From positions 11,868,001 to 11,932,000 of the forward strand of contig NC_133158.1 of NCBI RefSeq assembly GCF_040802235.1: a DNA stretch of 64,000 bases, in the 5' to 3' direction. Numbering within the stretch: position 1 is the stretch's first letter; each line of letters opens with the position of its first letter. Below, piece after piece: positions 11,750 to 25,519 of this stretch. The stretch comes from Manis javanica (Eukaryota; Chordata; Mammalia; Pholidota; Manidae). The notes under the pieces are model-generated. The model searched no databases. It had not been told where the DNA came from and saw only the letters and a list, made by a program, of their open reading frames with translations. The translations under genes and the position numbers were made by a program.

Positions 11750-12200
11750 TGAATCCAAAGCCATAAAAAAAAAATGGTAAGCCAACATCTAGGAATTATC
11801 TCAAACAGTTGGTCAAGTGTGTGTAGATGTGCATACCAGAGTATTCACTGTCCCATTTTTTGTTATAGCAAAACAAAGTAATCTAAATGACTGTTAATAA
11901 AGGATTGATTGAGTCAGTCAAGTCCTTTACATGGAATGAAATTCTGTGCAGTCTAAAAAGGATGATGCAGATTGGTATTTATTGACATGGAATGGTGTTT
12001 AGGAAAAAGAGGATAACATGAGAATACGTTCATGTGATTTTCAAGGTTGACCAACCCCCAGTGTATAGAAACCCAAAAAAAGTGTCTGAAAGGATTTACA
12101 CCAAATAATATAGGAACTTGTACTAGGTGTAAGATTGTGAGTGATCTTTTTGTTTGTTTCCTCATTTTTTTTTTCATCTACTATTGCTTCTTTTGTAATC
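11750..12200 (+). mobile_element. Old L1 or HAL1 ORF2-derived fragment
   Basis: The segment reads as a degraded ORF2 3' region: TTATAGCAAAACAAAGTAATC, CTAAATGACTGTTAATAAAGGATTGA, a GGAATGAAATTCTGTGCAG block, then TATTTATTGACATGGAATGG. This order is typical of HAL1/L1M remnants. No intact frame remains. Confidence 0.6.
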
Positions 12201-12589
12201 TGGGAAAAATAATCAACCTATTAAAGAATAAACATAGTAATTGAAAATATCTCCTACTTATGCTAATTAAGCCTTTATTTCTGAGATGATTAATTCCCTT
12301 CATATTCTGTATTGCTCTGAATGAGAAGTAAAATACACTTTTCATATACCTGAAAAATGTTTTCTGTATTTCTAATAAACACAAATATTTTCCAGACTTC
12401 CAATAGGAAAGATAAAATTCCGAACAGGACTAAGTAACAGTTTCAGAGGAAACTCACTGAAAACATAAATACACACATTTACATGGATAAAGATAGTATG
12501 TTGTGCTTCACTTACTGATGAGAAGGATTTCCCCTTGTTGAAATTTCTGTAAAGCCATAATGAATTCATATGTATGGAGGCATTACAGG

Positions 12590-12755
12590 GTAGTGTTAAA
12601 AGCCTGAGCTTTACCACTTACTGTAGGTGTTACTTGTATCCTGTCAGGGTCTCAGTCTTCTCATCTGTAAAATGTGGGTGATACCTTGCAAAGTTGTTGT
12701 GAAGATAAAATGAAGCAAGTGCTTAGCAGAGTGTTAGACACTTAGTAATAACTAG
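12590..12755 (+). repeat. MIR SINE
   Basis: It has AAGCCTGAGCTTTACCACTTACT, TCTTCTCATCTGTAAAATG, GTTGTTGTGAAGATAAAATGA and a CTTAGCAGAGTG tail. This is a clear sense MIR. Confidence 0.8.
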
Positions 12756-13020
12756 GAGGAAGAAGTAGTGGGTGAGGTAAGGACATAAAATACTAACAGC
12801 AATGATAGTTATAATATTGGTGATGATGATAATAATGATATTAGCTGCTAATATCCCTCCTCCCTCCCCAGATATAGGCTTGCATGAGGCCAGGGCCTTG
12901 TTTGCTACATTCACCAGCCTTAACCCTCTATCCAGACCAGGTACCTTAACCAGGACAGGTAGCTGTGTGGTCTGCATTCAGCCAGTCATGCTCTCTTGCT
13001 CTGGTTCCTCTGTGTGCACT

Positions 13021-13034
13021 CCCCCCCCCCCCCC
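13021..13034 (+). repeat. Poly-C run (14)
   Basis: Fourteen uninterrupted C precede an A-rich stretch. Homopolymer length here is prone to sequencing error. Confidence 0.9.
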
Positions 13035-13579
13035 AAAAAGGGTTCAGGGATGAACAGCTCACTGGTGTAGAGTTGGTGCTCTAAATATTTGTTGAATTGT
13101 TGGTAACCTAAAGCAAGCATTTCCTCTCAACAGTGTATGGTGAACTTTTTTAAAAGAGGGTTTTTGGTTGACTTTAAAATATATGGAAGAAAATGCTAGG
13201 TACGAAAACTGTTCAAGGGGAGAGTTTGTTCTGAATGAATCATAGCATTTAAAATTTTCTTCTCTTAGCCACTCACCTTCAATTTCACCTCAGCTGTGTA
13301 CCTGCATCCTTTGTAATTTTAGACATTTTCACTTAATTTATTCTGACTTTGGAATATGTTCTACTCCAAGTTCTAAGTGAGCTACCTTTTATTATTTCTC
13401 TGGAATTAGAAACATTGACCTGGCCATGACGAATGAGAATCGTAAGCACATCTGTCTGTGACATAGTTATTTGCCGACACTGGGGCTTTGAGTTTGTCCA
13501 TAGGAAATTTTAGGAAATGTATGGAATAAAAAATTGTACAATTATGATAATTCATGAAGTATGTCTATCTTTGAGTATC

Positions 13580-14000
13580 AACAACCTACTCTAAAACTTT
13601 GTGGCTTAAACGGTGATAATTTATTTGCTCACAATTAGGGCAGGGCAGTTCTGCTGCGGGTCTTGTCTGGCCTGAGGTTACTAATGTGGCTGTTGTCAGT
13701 CGAAGGCTCCAGCCAGAACTACCTGGCCTAGGGATCTCTAGCTGGGACTGCTCACGGGGTCTCATCTTCCAGCAGCTGACCAAATATCCTCCCACGGAGG
13801 CGTCGCGCTCCAAAAGGGTGAAAGCTGCAAGGCTTCTTGAATCCTAGGCTTAGGAGTCATACAGTGTCACTCTGCCACATTCATTGGCCAAAGTAAGCTA
13901 CCAGCCCAAATTCAGGGGATTGGAAATACCACCTTTTGATGGAGGATGCTACAAAGTGTGTTACAGGTCACGCTGACAGGCATGGGAGAGCACTGGTGCA
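13580..14000. repeat. Unassigned old interspersed repeat
   Basis: It starts CTACTCTAAAACTTTGTGGCTTAAA and has the TTATTTGCTCACAATT pattern seen in several medium-age mammalian repeats. A related opening occurs at 28,400-28,800. I cannot name the family. Confidence 0.4.
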
Positions 14001-14079
14001 GCCATCTTTGCAAACAGTAAGCACCTTGCTTTTGACACATTAATCAAACTCCCTTTGTTTGTCTTGACTGATAGACTCT

Positions 14080-14235
14080 GCTGAGAGGAGCAGTGCTAAG
14101 TGCTTCCCTGTGTTATGGGTAACAGCACTGTGAGGTAGGTACTATTTTTATCCCCATTTTAAAGGTGTAAGGGAGCATTAGGGTGATTAAGTAACTTGTC
14201 CTAATTCTCTTACCTAGTTAGGGTCAGATCCTAAA
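14080..14235 (-). repeat. MIR SINE
   Basis: On the plus strand it reads GTGCTAAGTGCTTCC, CACTGTGAGGTAGGTACTATTTTTATCCCCATTTTA and GATTAAGTAACTTGTCC, the reverse of MIR. Confidence 0.8.
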
Positions 14236-17200
14236 AGACAAGTTTATTCCTGTGCCAGTGCTTCTTAAACACATTGCTAAAAAAACTCGCATGGGGAGGG
14301 GAGAGAGAGTGAGAGGTGCGACCAAGCATAGTTATGAAAATCTCAAAAGAAAAACCCAGTATCTTAAAACTTTACATGAAGTTTCTGTTCTACTTCGTGA
14401 TATACCCCTTTGTTTTACCATAAAATTAACAGTTGAAATTATTGCAAATCAAATTAAATTTTATCCCTCAAATCTTTGAGAAAATGGTTTATTCTAGACT
14501 CAATAACTAATCAGCTAAAGGTCTTTGGTGTAAGTACTAAAAATCTGGCTACTTTAAGCAAAAAAATGGAGGTTGTTGGAAGGATGTGGTTAGTTCCAGA
14601 ATTGACAGAGCTGAAACATGAGGCCTGAGAATGGAGCAGCTTCAGGGTCCAGGTATCAGGCCTCAGAGGGCAGTCTCGTCAGGGTGCCAGACTCACTAAC
14701 CTCCATAAATCTAATACCCTCTTTACTGAGAGAGTCTCTCCCAGGGCCATGGGTTCCAGCAGGTACCTTGATTCCTGCCTCACAAGGAAGTACATTCTGG
14801 GGGAGTTTTATTCCCTAGCAGGGGGAGTGGATTCAGGGCTGGTAAAACCAACAGATGTCCACTATCTGAACATTCGTGGGCCGCTCTATGTGGGGTGCTT
14901 TGTGCATCATCTTTCACACTTAGTATTTGCAACACCCTGGTAGTCCTTGGTTTACCCCTATCCCTCCTAACCCCACTAGCCTCCAACGGTTCTTAAACCC
15001 CAGTTTGGGAAGTCCTCTTGTGACTGTACACCATCTATTTCCATTCCACCTAATCAGCACTTGCAATTTATCCATTTTTTACATGGTAATCTTTTCTAAA
15101 ACATTATGCATTTCTCTGATTTTTAAAGAAAAGCACATGGAGTATAACCTCTTATTTGGTAACAGAATTCGTGTTAAGAACTTTTTTATACAGTGCATAC
15201 TAATCCCCCAGGACACAGTGAGATAAATATAGTTATTGGGCCTTGCACTCAATGTCCCCAAACTGCCCTGCATTTATGTTTTTCTCTCTTCCCCTGGTGC
15301 ATAGCTGCTTTCATTGTAACCTTGCTAATACTTTAAAATAAACATTTTAGACCTTACAGCTCACAGGCCAAAGGGACAACCTACATTTATATAGTCTTTA
15401 GAGTATAAGTTAAAGCATGTTTCAGATGTTTTTTTTACCATTCAAAATGTTATTTTACCATTTGAAGGTGCAATATGATTTTATTTAGAGCATTTTCATG
15501 TATATACTCCTGTTTTATACTCAAATCTTTTGAAGTCACAGAAGAGCAGATTTTCCCATTTTTCAGCTGAGTGTGTGGTTTAGAAAAGGTAAGCAATTTC
15601 CTCTGCAACCTAGGACTGTTGGCAGGAGAAACTGGGTGTGCTAACTATCCATGCCTTTGCTGAGGGAGCTCTGGCACAGTGGTTTACCTACTGCAGCAAC
15701 CCCTTTTCTGTTTCTCAAGATTCAGGGCTGAATTGGAGAGATAGGTAAACCTATGTTTGGCTTCTGTTACTGTGGGGACATCGGTGTGTAGTGAAGGTAT
15801 TTATTTGGTAGTCACCTTGATCATTAGCAGCCACTTTTGTTTGTTCTTGCTTTGGAGGCCCAGCATCTTTTTATTTCCCCACAGATAGCCAGGAGGAGCC
15901 AATTTACCTCACCTCTTCTTGGCTACAATTAGCTAGTTCTGAAGTACCTCCTGGAGCCCTTCAGTCTGGCCTTTGTTACTTCCCCATGGTGTAATTACCA
16001 CCTTGTGGTATAGTCACTTGTCCTTCCAACCTCTGAACTCTTCTTTTAAATGGTCTGCTCTGTTTTCTGCTGCTCAGGTCTACCACTACAAGAGATTCTG
16101 AGAGGGGCACTTGACACTTTTGTTTAATTAGGGTCTCCAGACAGTGTTCTATTAACAATAGATTGCATGTTAGGCTCTTTCTCCTTTGCTTTTGAAGTTT
16201 CATCGCAGTCTGAACTGAACCATCAATGTGATCATGGCAGTTATATGGTAGTTCTTATTTGGTCAGACCTTTTTGTAAATAAAAAACATTCCAAGACTTT
16301 TCTGTAGCTTTTAGAGAGCTTTGTCCTAACATTTAACACTAGAGTTTAAATTGCCTTTTTCTAATTTTTTTAAGGCATGGATTTCTACATCTTCTAACCA
16401 TGTTCTGTTAACACTTAACATGGTCAAAAATTCTCTTTTTTTTCTCTTGCATTTTTAGTTTGTCTCATGGTCTCATTTTTGAAGACATTTTGAACCTTTA
16501 GAATGTTTGAACTTAATCCTGTAAAGAGTGCTAGCAAAGTTCTACATTGAAAAATGCATGCCTCTCATTTCTTTTTATTTTATTCACTGGTGTTTTTTTA
16601 GTTATAACATTCTGAACACAAAGCCATTTTTAGTGTTCTGAAACATAGCTCTTCTTAGCTGCTCTAAGAGGAGATATTTAAGACTCCGTTCTCTGCTCCC
16701 TCCACTCCACACCCTGTTGATTATTATTGTTCTTGTAGTTATAAGTATAAATCATTTGGAAATCGAAGTTAGAAAAGAGACCATTTGCCATTACATTAGG
16801 ACAGTTTAAAAGGAATCACTTGTTCAAATTTACTAGCTTCCTGAAGCTAGTAAAAATGTTTACGGTTTCCAAGATTCCATGTTAATATATTTCTATACTA
16901 CAAGACAGTGAATACCACATGTTTAGATATTATAGATTATGAAAATGGTAGCTCTTAGAAAAAACAGTATCCCAGTGTTTTGTGCACAACTATAAATGAT
17001 GCTAAACTGGAAAATCAGTTGTCATAGTAAATAGCAGTCATGATGTGGTAGTAGGGGGGTTTCTTAGTGTGTCTGTTGCTTTAGCTAATAACTAGCAATG
17101 ATTAGTTTTCTTTTCCATACATCTGCTGTCAAGTATTAATAAGACTGGAAAGTTTTTATTGGCTAGCATTTGTAGTGGAAGAAACACCATTTTATTTTTT

Positions 17201-17584
17201 TTCTCTAGTCTCTTAGCCATATAACTGACTGTGATATCTGCATGGTGTTCTTAACAAAGAAAAACATTTTCATTTTTTTCTATCTGTATTAGCAGTACTT
17301 CAGAGTATGAAAATAGTATAACCTTGAAGATTCTAAATTATCTCAATAAGTTTGTGATCTGTGCCAGAAAAAAACTGCACGTTAAATCCAACTAAACATT
17401 CTAGTTTTTCACATTTTGCATGGTTTCTTAATTTAAAAACAAGTTCATTAAATGATTGCACTATTGAAAATCTTAACACACACAAAAGCTAAGAAATGTG
17501 ATTTGAATTTTGAGTTTTAAGAATTACATAAATTTGATTCTTATGGAGAAATGAAATTCCTCAATACTTACAGCATTTTTATTT

Positions 17585-17745
17585 AATAATTTTCCCTGAT
17601 TGCAAATCATAGGTGTTCACAGAAAATCTGGAAACTTTCACAAATACATGGAAGGAAATAAATGTTACTCATACTTCTACTACCCAGAAATACTACTATT
17701 AACATTTGATGCATATCCACCCAGCTGGTTATATAGTTCCCCAAT
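17585..17745. mobile_element. L1M-type 3' UTR fragment
   Basis: The run AAATCTGGAAACTTTCACAAA, then ACTTCTACTACCCAGAAATA and TTAACATTTGATGCATAT, resembles an L1ME-type UTR segment. It is heavily decayed. Confidence 0.4.
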
Positions 17746-20329
17746 AAAATATCCTTTGAAATGAATGCTTATAAGTAAGGGAAAAGAAGGGTAGAAATGA
17801 ATGTATAATGTGAACCAAATTTTGTTAATCCTACTGAGGGGCTTCTCCATCAGGAAGGGAAAAGAGCTCTTTGACCTGTGGCCAGCCTTGGCTGAAGTGT
17901 AGCCGAGCATCTTTTCTGCAGACTAATCTATCTGCCTGCATCATTATCTTAGCAACTCTTTCTGTCAGCTCTGAATGCCTGCCAGTTGCAGAGGAAGACA
18001 TTTGGAGTTCTTGTTGAAGCAGCTTGTGACCTAAGTCACATCAGTTCTTATCAACCCCCTAGAAAGATTCTTTAGCTCAGCTCTTATTTAAAAAAATGCC
18101 CCAATATTCAGAAATACAGTAACCTCCAGGTTACTTGTGCAAGTGAAAGCAAGGTGGAGTGTTCAGAGACTCCCAGGTGATTTCACTTAACCTCAAATTC
18201 AGTTGTCTTGGTAAAAGAAAAATCCAAAGAAGGAGCACAGAGCAGATTATGGTATAAGCATATGCCAGTCTTCTCCTGTGGAAAAGTGCTAATCTGGTCA
18301 GATCTGGTAGAGAGGCAAGGCTGAGCAAAGCAGAATTTTCTCATCCTACTTGTCTTTTGCCTTAGTGCAGAAGGAAAATTTATCCTGGGGTGAAAGAGAG
18401 AAAGACGGAAAGCTGATGAGCAGGTGGCTAGTAGTGCAAGACGGTTGGCAGCTTTCTGTGGGCCTTGGCTAGTGGTTAGCAGATCCTCAGGTCTGAAAAG
18501 CTAGCAGAGTGAAATGACACACAGGGAAACTTCCCCAGGCACTGAGACAACTTACAGGTGTTCGGTGAGAAAATGAAATGCTAACTTTGATTCTAAGCCC
18601 TTAGCATGAGGAAACCCAGAAGAAGTAGGAGGAAGTGGCATCTTTTATTCTTGACATGTAACAGACTCCTGCCTAGAGAATTGTGTCAGCCTCTCCATCT
18701 GCTGCCAGTCCGCCAGGTGCGCCCCTGTGTTCTGCACTGACCAACCAGTTCAAAAGGTGTCGTTTCTGCTGGAGAACTGTAAGAGCTTACCTGCAGTGCT
18801 TGGTGTGAAGGAAATGCTCTGTAAGATAACCATTGTGATAACTGCTCACATGCAAGGGAGGGAGATTGCTGGTTTTACAAGTCTGTAGTTTGAATTCTTT
18901 TCTGCAGGAAACAGAGACCATTCAGATGGGGTTCAGAAGACTCGATGAAGGGGTTATATGCAGAGGAGTTGGCAGAGTTAAGGGTGACACAGGGTTCCTA
19001 TCACCCAGAAACCAGCAGCATCAGGAAGCCCTTATCACTGCTAGGTCCAAAGGAGCAAAGAAAAGAAATAGCATCACTGGAGCCAGGTGAGAGAGCCGGA
19101 GCCATAGAGGAGGGGCCCTCTGACAGGAGCTGTGGTCCTGGAGGGATTTAGCTGCTGTCAGAAAATGCAGTCAGGAACAGGGAGGTGATAATGAAGGAAT
19201 ACTCCTCTCCCCCACTTTCCTCTCCCACCTTCTTCCAGTGCCTTCTATTGGCCAAATTCATCTGGAAGCCTGCCTACCTCAACCCAATGATGCTACCAGT
19301 AGAGGTCAGTCTTTGGGACACAGAGCAGGGCCAGAATGGTGCAAAACTGGTCTGGGAATGGGAAGGATAATCAAACAGAAAATTACCAGCACACCTTAGT
19401 AGCATGTTCATACCCCATTTCCACCATTTGATCTCATCATCTTCATCTCCTGAAATCCCAAAATAAGCTTTAAGCATGTGAACTATTGACTATGACTCAG
19501 TTTTATCTTTTAATATAAATAGTCCAAACAGTTACCCTGTCCTTATCAGAATAGTTCAGTATTAGAGGGAATCTGAATAATTCTCAGAAGAACTGGGAAA
19601 TCACTGTGAAAGACCTTCTTTTGGGGCATTTTGTTCTTGGTTAAAATTAAACAAGGATTTAAAAAAAAATTAGGTATGTGGACTGTACAAATAATTTATC
19701 CTAAAATACAGAAATTGTACTTTTACTCACACATTGGTGAAATGGATTTTTGTTGTTAAAAAGTTAAGCTGCAAAAGAAAAGTAGAACTTTTTAAAGCCA
19801 TTACATATTATTCCTTCAGACCTATGGGATGAATTGGCAAGAAGAGTCTTACTTAGGCAGTCTGTAAATATAAGAAGGCATTTCTAGCTATTAATCGAGG
19901 GTCTCTCTCAATCTGGAACTTTATTGTGCATTTGGCTTTGACAGATGGAAAGATAAATAAGTTATTTACTCTGCTTTCCAGAAACCTTTGATCAAACAGT
20001 GAAAAGAGCTCCACACCCACCTGTAGTAATTGCTGATAGATACTTTAATGGAAGCATCAACTGTAAAATTTAAAAAAGGGAGAAGTGGTTTAGTCTGTCT
20101 TTACCAGAGATGGATTCATAGGGCTCACAAATATTCATCAAAAGTCTGTATTTTGCCATGTCCCAGAAGTACAGATGATAAAAAGATTTCAAATGTCTCT
20201 TCCTTCAGGGAGCTGGAGTCAAAGTGAGCCTTTTTCCCACTGTTTCATCAAGGACCACCAATCTTTTGGTGCTTTCCCATTGCTTCAAGGATGGGTGACA
20301 CAAACAATTCTGTCCGTGTCCTTCTGTGT

Positions 20330-20745
20330 GTCTGATCTGGCCCTGCCTACATCTTCAGCCCCTGAGTGCTCTGGCCTTTTAGTGCGTCAGACTTGGATGC
20401 TTCCTCAGAGCTTTTTCGCAGGGGATTCCTTTTGCCTGGAGTGCCTGCTGCCATCCTCATCTCTGAATACCTCTTCTGCCTCCTGGTTCCAGTTTAAATA
20501 CCACCACTTCACAGAAGCCTGCCCTGACTTTCCAGACAAAATCCAAGGATCTTATTATTTGCTGTAAAATCCGTATTCAGGCACCCTGCCTTTCTCCTTC
20601 AATCACTATAATTTCTTTGTCTAAAGGTTTGATGTCTATTTTCCCTACCAGAATGTAAGCCAGGAGAGCAGGGTACACATCTGTCTGTTTTCACAGCTAT
20701 TGCTCAAACATGGTGCTTACTAACAGTGTTCAATAAAGAATTGTG
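20330..20745 (+). repeat. L2 3' end
   Basis: The order is LINE2 in sense: CCTGGAGTGCCTGCTGCCATCC, CAGTTTAAATACCACC, GAAGCCTGCCCTGACTTTCC, CCAGAATGTAAGCCAGGAGAGCAGGG and the terminal GTGTTCAATAAA. A 130-codon open frame across 20,175-20,567 lies mostly inside it and is a by-product of this repeat. Confidence 0.75.
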
Positions 20746-20769
20746 GAAGGAGGGAAAAAGTACTGGTTT

Positions 20770-20890
20770 CAAGCCCTTCCTGCTGCCGCTCACCAGCTCT
20801 GTGACTTGGTATCTGGCTACTTGGAGTGTCAATTTCTTATCTGTAGAATGGGGATGATAATGATAATGGTACCCAGTATGTGCTAGGCTC
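20770..20890 (+). repeat. MIR SINE
   Basis: TTCAAGCCCTTCCTG, CTCACCAGCTCTGTGACTTGG and CAATTTCTTATCTGTAGAATGGGGATGATAATGATAATGG match MIR in sense. Confidence 0.7.
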
Positions 20891-21000
20891 TGCTTTGTGC
20901 TATCCCCTCAATTAGTCCTTATTAAAGAGGTAAAATGTCTTGCATGAGGTCACAAAATTTGTAAATAGAAAATAGGATTTACATCCTGGTCTATTTAATT
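20865..21000 (-). repeat. MIR SINE (reverse)
   Basis: TGTGCTAGGCTCTGCTTTGTGCTATCCCC, AAGAGGTAAAATGTCTTGCATGAGGTCAC and a GATTTACATCC part follow MIR in reverse, directly abutting the sense copy. Confidence 0.55.
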
Positions 21001-21114
21001 TAAAAAAACCTATTGCTTCCCTCCACACCTTTATGTGATTGTCCTGGGGGTAGGCTTGTAAGAGAGAAGGTCCTTGACACAGGTCAGTATGGATGCCCAT
21101 GCTGAGGATGTTGA

Positions 21115-21300
21115 CATTAAAGAAGAAGCAGGCTGGAGATCTCTTAAGCCAGTTTTAGGGAATCAGAGTGTGGGATAAACTCCATTTAGATGAAGAGTTA
21201 AATGACTTCTGAACTGAGTCCAGAAGAAGTTGGCAGGATTTAGAAGCAGCCTGTAGTGCAAATGCCCTGAGGCAAGAACTGGAGCCTGAGGGTGAAGAGT
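21115..21300 (-). repeat. L2 internal fragment
   Basis: GTGCAAATGCCCTGAGGCAAGAACTGGAGCCTG and the gap before it resemble the reverse complement of the LINE2 3' region, including the diagnostic GCAAAGGCCCTGAGGCA-type phrase. Confidence 0.5.
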
Positions 21301-21624
21301 CTTGAAGGCTTGGCTAGGGAGTAGCTACTTTCTGCAAAACGCTATAGGGAGACCTTGCTGGGTTTTATTTTTTGAAAATAGTTTGGAAGCAGGATGTCCC
21401 AATGTGGAGTCCCTTTTGGGGGCGGAAGTGTCCAAAGCCTTTCATCTTTATAGCAAAGGACACATTTTAGCTGATTCTTGCATTCCACTGTAACAGTGCA
21501 ACAGTGTTTGAAAAGGAGTCAGCAGTGTGAGGTAAGGAATGGATGTTTATGCTCAGCTATTAGGCATGATTCTGCTGTTGTTTGTTATGGTCTTTCTGTA
21601 AGGATAGACTGTCTAGCTTGGTTG

Positions 21625-21755
21625 GGTGGCAACCTTGCACAAAGTGCTTCATCTCAATAGCCTCAGTTTCTCATCTGGAAATTAGGGATAACTAAACTGT
21701 CTACCTCATAGACTTGTGCAACATCCACATAGTGCCTAGTGCAAAATAAACTTTC
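21625..21755 (+). repeat. MIR SINE 3' half
   Basis: CAACCTTGCACAAAGTGCTTCATCTC, CCTCAGTTTCTCATCTGGAAAT, CTACCTCATAGAC and AGTGCCTAGTGCAAAATAAA follow MIR in sense. Confidence 0.7.
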
Positions 21756-23449
21756 AGGCAATGTTAGCAGTTTTTGTTGTTTATACCTATTTCCTGTCCA
21801 CTCTGGTCCATGTCTCTATACTTGTTTTCTGTCCATTCTGGCCATGTCTCTCTAATGAATGTGCATTATTTATCAAAGACAGGTTGACTGGGACATACCA
21901 ACTGACATTTTTTAAAGGTCATGATTTTAGGGTCTACAAAGACATGAAAATTGGCAGTGAAATACCTTAGTGTGCCAGTCCTCTGTATCCTAGAGTATTT
22001 ATGATGAAATGCAAAATGTGAACATGAACTACTACTTACAGAAACTAATGTGTGCGCCAGGGCTGTGCTTTCTTTGCATTTTCCCAGGGAAGTAGTTTTG
22101 ATCATATCTATTTTACAGATAAGGAAGTTAGGAATATTTTCTTTTGAAGATGTTATCAAACAATGATAGAAATAGACAGTAAACCATGTGCTTCTCCAAA
22201 ACACTTTGTTCCTTTAGCATTTTAAGGCCTGACTTACCTTCCAACTACTTCAGTAGCTCTGCTAGGAGGGAGAAATGGGAACAGGGCTCTTAATTTGTTT
22301 TCGAATATGTTGGATTCATTAGAAGCACCAGACATTCAGTGGTGCCTAGTATATAGTAGAGGCTCAAGAAATGTTTACTGAATATAAATCTTAAAGTTGA
22401 GTGAGAAAAATACAACAGAGAAAAGCAGTATTAGGTGCTGGCCCCAACCTATTTTCTATTAAAAAATTAGTCTGAGGTCATCAGAAATTTTATTAGCACA
22501 GCCTGTTTACACAGACTAACGGTTTGAGATGAAGAATTTTCCTGTGTGTATTACATGGGATTAACTGCAGTCCATGCAGTTTAATTATCTACAGAAACAT
22601 GTCTGCTTCCCACTAGGTGCCCCCACTGTCCAAGAAGCTCCTGACTCTGTTCTGTGTTGGGCTGATTAATTTAGCCTCACTGAAAAAAAAAACTATGTGT
22701 AACATTAAAATACACAAACTCTAAGTAGGAAGAAGATGTAGCTGCTGCCACAAGTCATCACTAATGTATTTCAAAGCCAGGTATGACTGATACTTGTGTT
22801 CTCCTCAAGCTCTAGTAATTAAGAGTTGGCACAAAGGAAATAGCATTTAATGGTACTGGGGAAGGAAAGGAGGAGACCTTGCATAGAACAGCAAGATGCA
22901 TTTAATTCTGGATTTCCTCTCCATCTCCCCAACAATAGAAACAAGTCTTCATTCTGGTTTTTTTTGGAGGAACTTCATTCTGATAAAAGGCATTTACTGG
23001 CCATATCAAACCTGAGAGGTGGCCAGGTCAATGGTAGTTTGATCACTAAGCATATTCTTCATGATTTATCATGTTCTGCTACAAAAAGAAGATATTAAAA
23101 AAAATAACTGTTGATTTAATAGAAGTAGCTCATGTAGAAATGTTAACATGTCAAACATTAAAAGACTATGGTGAGACCCAGTGCCCAGATCTTGGTTTTA
23201 ACTACCATTCTCCAGTAAAAGGAACCAGACATGACTTAGCCCTATAGTTGAGGCAGGGGGTGAACAAGTGAGCCTGGAGCATCTTCTAATGCCAGAAAGC
23301 AAGGAAGTACTAAAACAAAGCAAAACAAAACACACAGACACACAACACACAGTATTGGAGCATATTACAATATTACAGGGACATAGGAGTCTGAAAGAGC
23401 CCCCAGTGGTCACAGCTGGGACAGTTTAAGCAACTGAAAAAAATAGTTC

Positions 23450-24285
23450 TAAATTATAGCCTAAGATAAAAATAAATATAAATGCGCAATGCACATATAA
23501 TATATAATGTAATAAATACTACTATAACTATAATAATATAAAACAAATATCCATGATCCAAACTGATAAAAATGAATGATTAAATAAGTAAGCAAATGGA
23601 AGAGAATAGATAATAAATCTTCCATGTAGAAGAATTTCAGATGATCTATGTGGATGACCCCATGAAAGAGGTGAAACATAACTGCCTAGCTCTTAAATGT
23701 GGGCAACGCGCATAGTAATGTCCATGTTGAGAGTGCAGTATGGAAAGGGCTAAAAAACCCACAGGTTTACAGTGGAGACACCTGACAAATACTATCTCAG
23801 CAGGATGATCAAGTCAGCATGAATAGTGATAAATGTTCATTTGGTATTATGTGATGGGAATTGCACTTTACCTCTGTAAATCCCAAATCCCATAATCCCA
23901 TTACAGTCATGATAAAAACATTGGGCAGATAATTGAAAACTTTCAACAAAATACCTATTTCAGAACTGTTTTTCAAGGTCATCACAAAAGGAAAGTCTGA
24001 GAAACGGTCCATCTAGAAGAGGAGTAAGGAGACAAGACAACTAAGTATGACGTGGCAACTTGTGTGGGATCCTGGAACAGAAAAAGGACATTAGGCAAAA
24101 ACTAGGGGAATCTGAATAAAGCATGGACGTCAGCTAATAATAAATGTGTCAATGTTGGTTCATTAGTTGTGACAAATGAAGCATACTAATGTAAGAAATA
24201 GGGAAAACTGGTACAGGGTCTATAGGAACTCTGTAAACTTATAACCATTGTAAAATTAAAAGGTTATTTTTTATAAAGACAGTAG
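23450..24285 (+). mobile_element. Old L1M 3' UTR
   Basis: The second half carries the L1M 3' terminal phrases GGATCCTGGAACAGAAAAAGGACATTAGG, AATCTGAATAAAGCATGGAC, TAATAATAAATGTGTCAATGTTGGTTCATTAG and a CTAATGTAAGAAATAGGG end. No coding part is left. Confidence 0.7.
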
Positions 24286-25519
24286 CAAGACAAAGAGTCT
24301 GTAGTTCAGGCTTAATTTTCATCATCCTGGAAGCCCGAAGTAAATAAAAGCCAGTGGTGTCCTGGACTGATTATGCTGTAAAGTGGGGCAACTCTTCCTT
24401 GCTGTTGTCTTGTAAAGCCTTGTAAAGCCATGACAGTTTGTTTGCAGAATCAGAGAATGCAGTATTCCTAAATGTTCTCCTGTGAAATTTCCTACTAGCA
24501 TGTCTTTTTTTTCCCCTTGCTTCTGCCCAGTAGCAGTCCCTTGAGTGGCATTTGCTGTCCTAGTTAATCAGAGGGTAGGGGAAATGAAAAACTCTCCTCT
24601 TCCCCCCTCCTACGAAGCTTCAGTGGGCACTGGAAATATAGGTCAAATTGCATCACGTGGAAAGGAGTGAACAGTAAGGTATTTATGAAATGCCGCCAAC
24701 TTCTCTTTAAATTCCTAGTCATTATGAACCAATGTTGAACCAGCTTAGATGTGAGATACAGGGAATCATGAAGTCATGTTTTTGATGTAGTCCCAGAATG
24801 TTACATTTTAATCACCGATAAAAAGATCTCTTTCTAAAGCTGTAATGCAAATAACTTACACTGGTTTTGTTTAATCTCTCAGCTTCTGGAATTCTTTTTG
24901 TCTCTTATTTATTATATGCCAATTGCAGCAATTTATGTTAATTTAGCCAGAGAGATGTTTGAATTAGAAACCATTGCCATGTGTACATTAAAAAAAAAAT
25001 TCTGGTCATCACGTAAGTCTAATAATATACTTTGCAAATTACATATGATCATATGTTTAATGGTATCTTGATTAGCATACAGAAATCATAAAATATGTTT
25101 TGTAAGTCATGTTTAAAGTATACTGTTCCATGGCACTCTTTTTTTTTTTTAATGGCAGAATCTGACAGGTTTTCAGAGAAGCCTTTATATGTTTTTTAAC
25201 AATATTTTGCATTTTGTACATACTACCCTCCTTTGTGAGACATCCAGATATTGGCTGTCAAAATGGTCAATGTTATTGACATTTTCATGAATAGAAAGAA
25301 TCCTCACAGCAAAAACCATTCTAAAACCTACTCTTTTTCCACTCTCTCCTTGCTTCTGTCAAGATAATTGGTAGTTCATTTGTATAACAAAATGAGTCAG
25401 ATGATAATATATATTTGCATTGGTTTGGCTATTATTTAATCTTGTAGGTTAAATAAATTATTCTTTGAAATATGTTTATAACCCTAAATACTTTTAGCTG
25501 TGTAATTTTTTATTTTGAA

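Noticed and set aside
20175-20567. A 130-codon plus-strand frame
   Set aside because: Most of it lies in an L2 3' end and it has no homologue.
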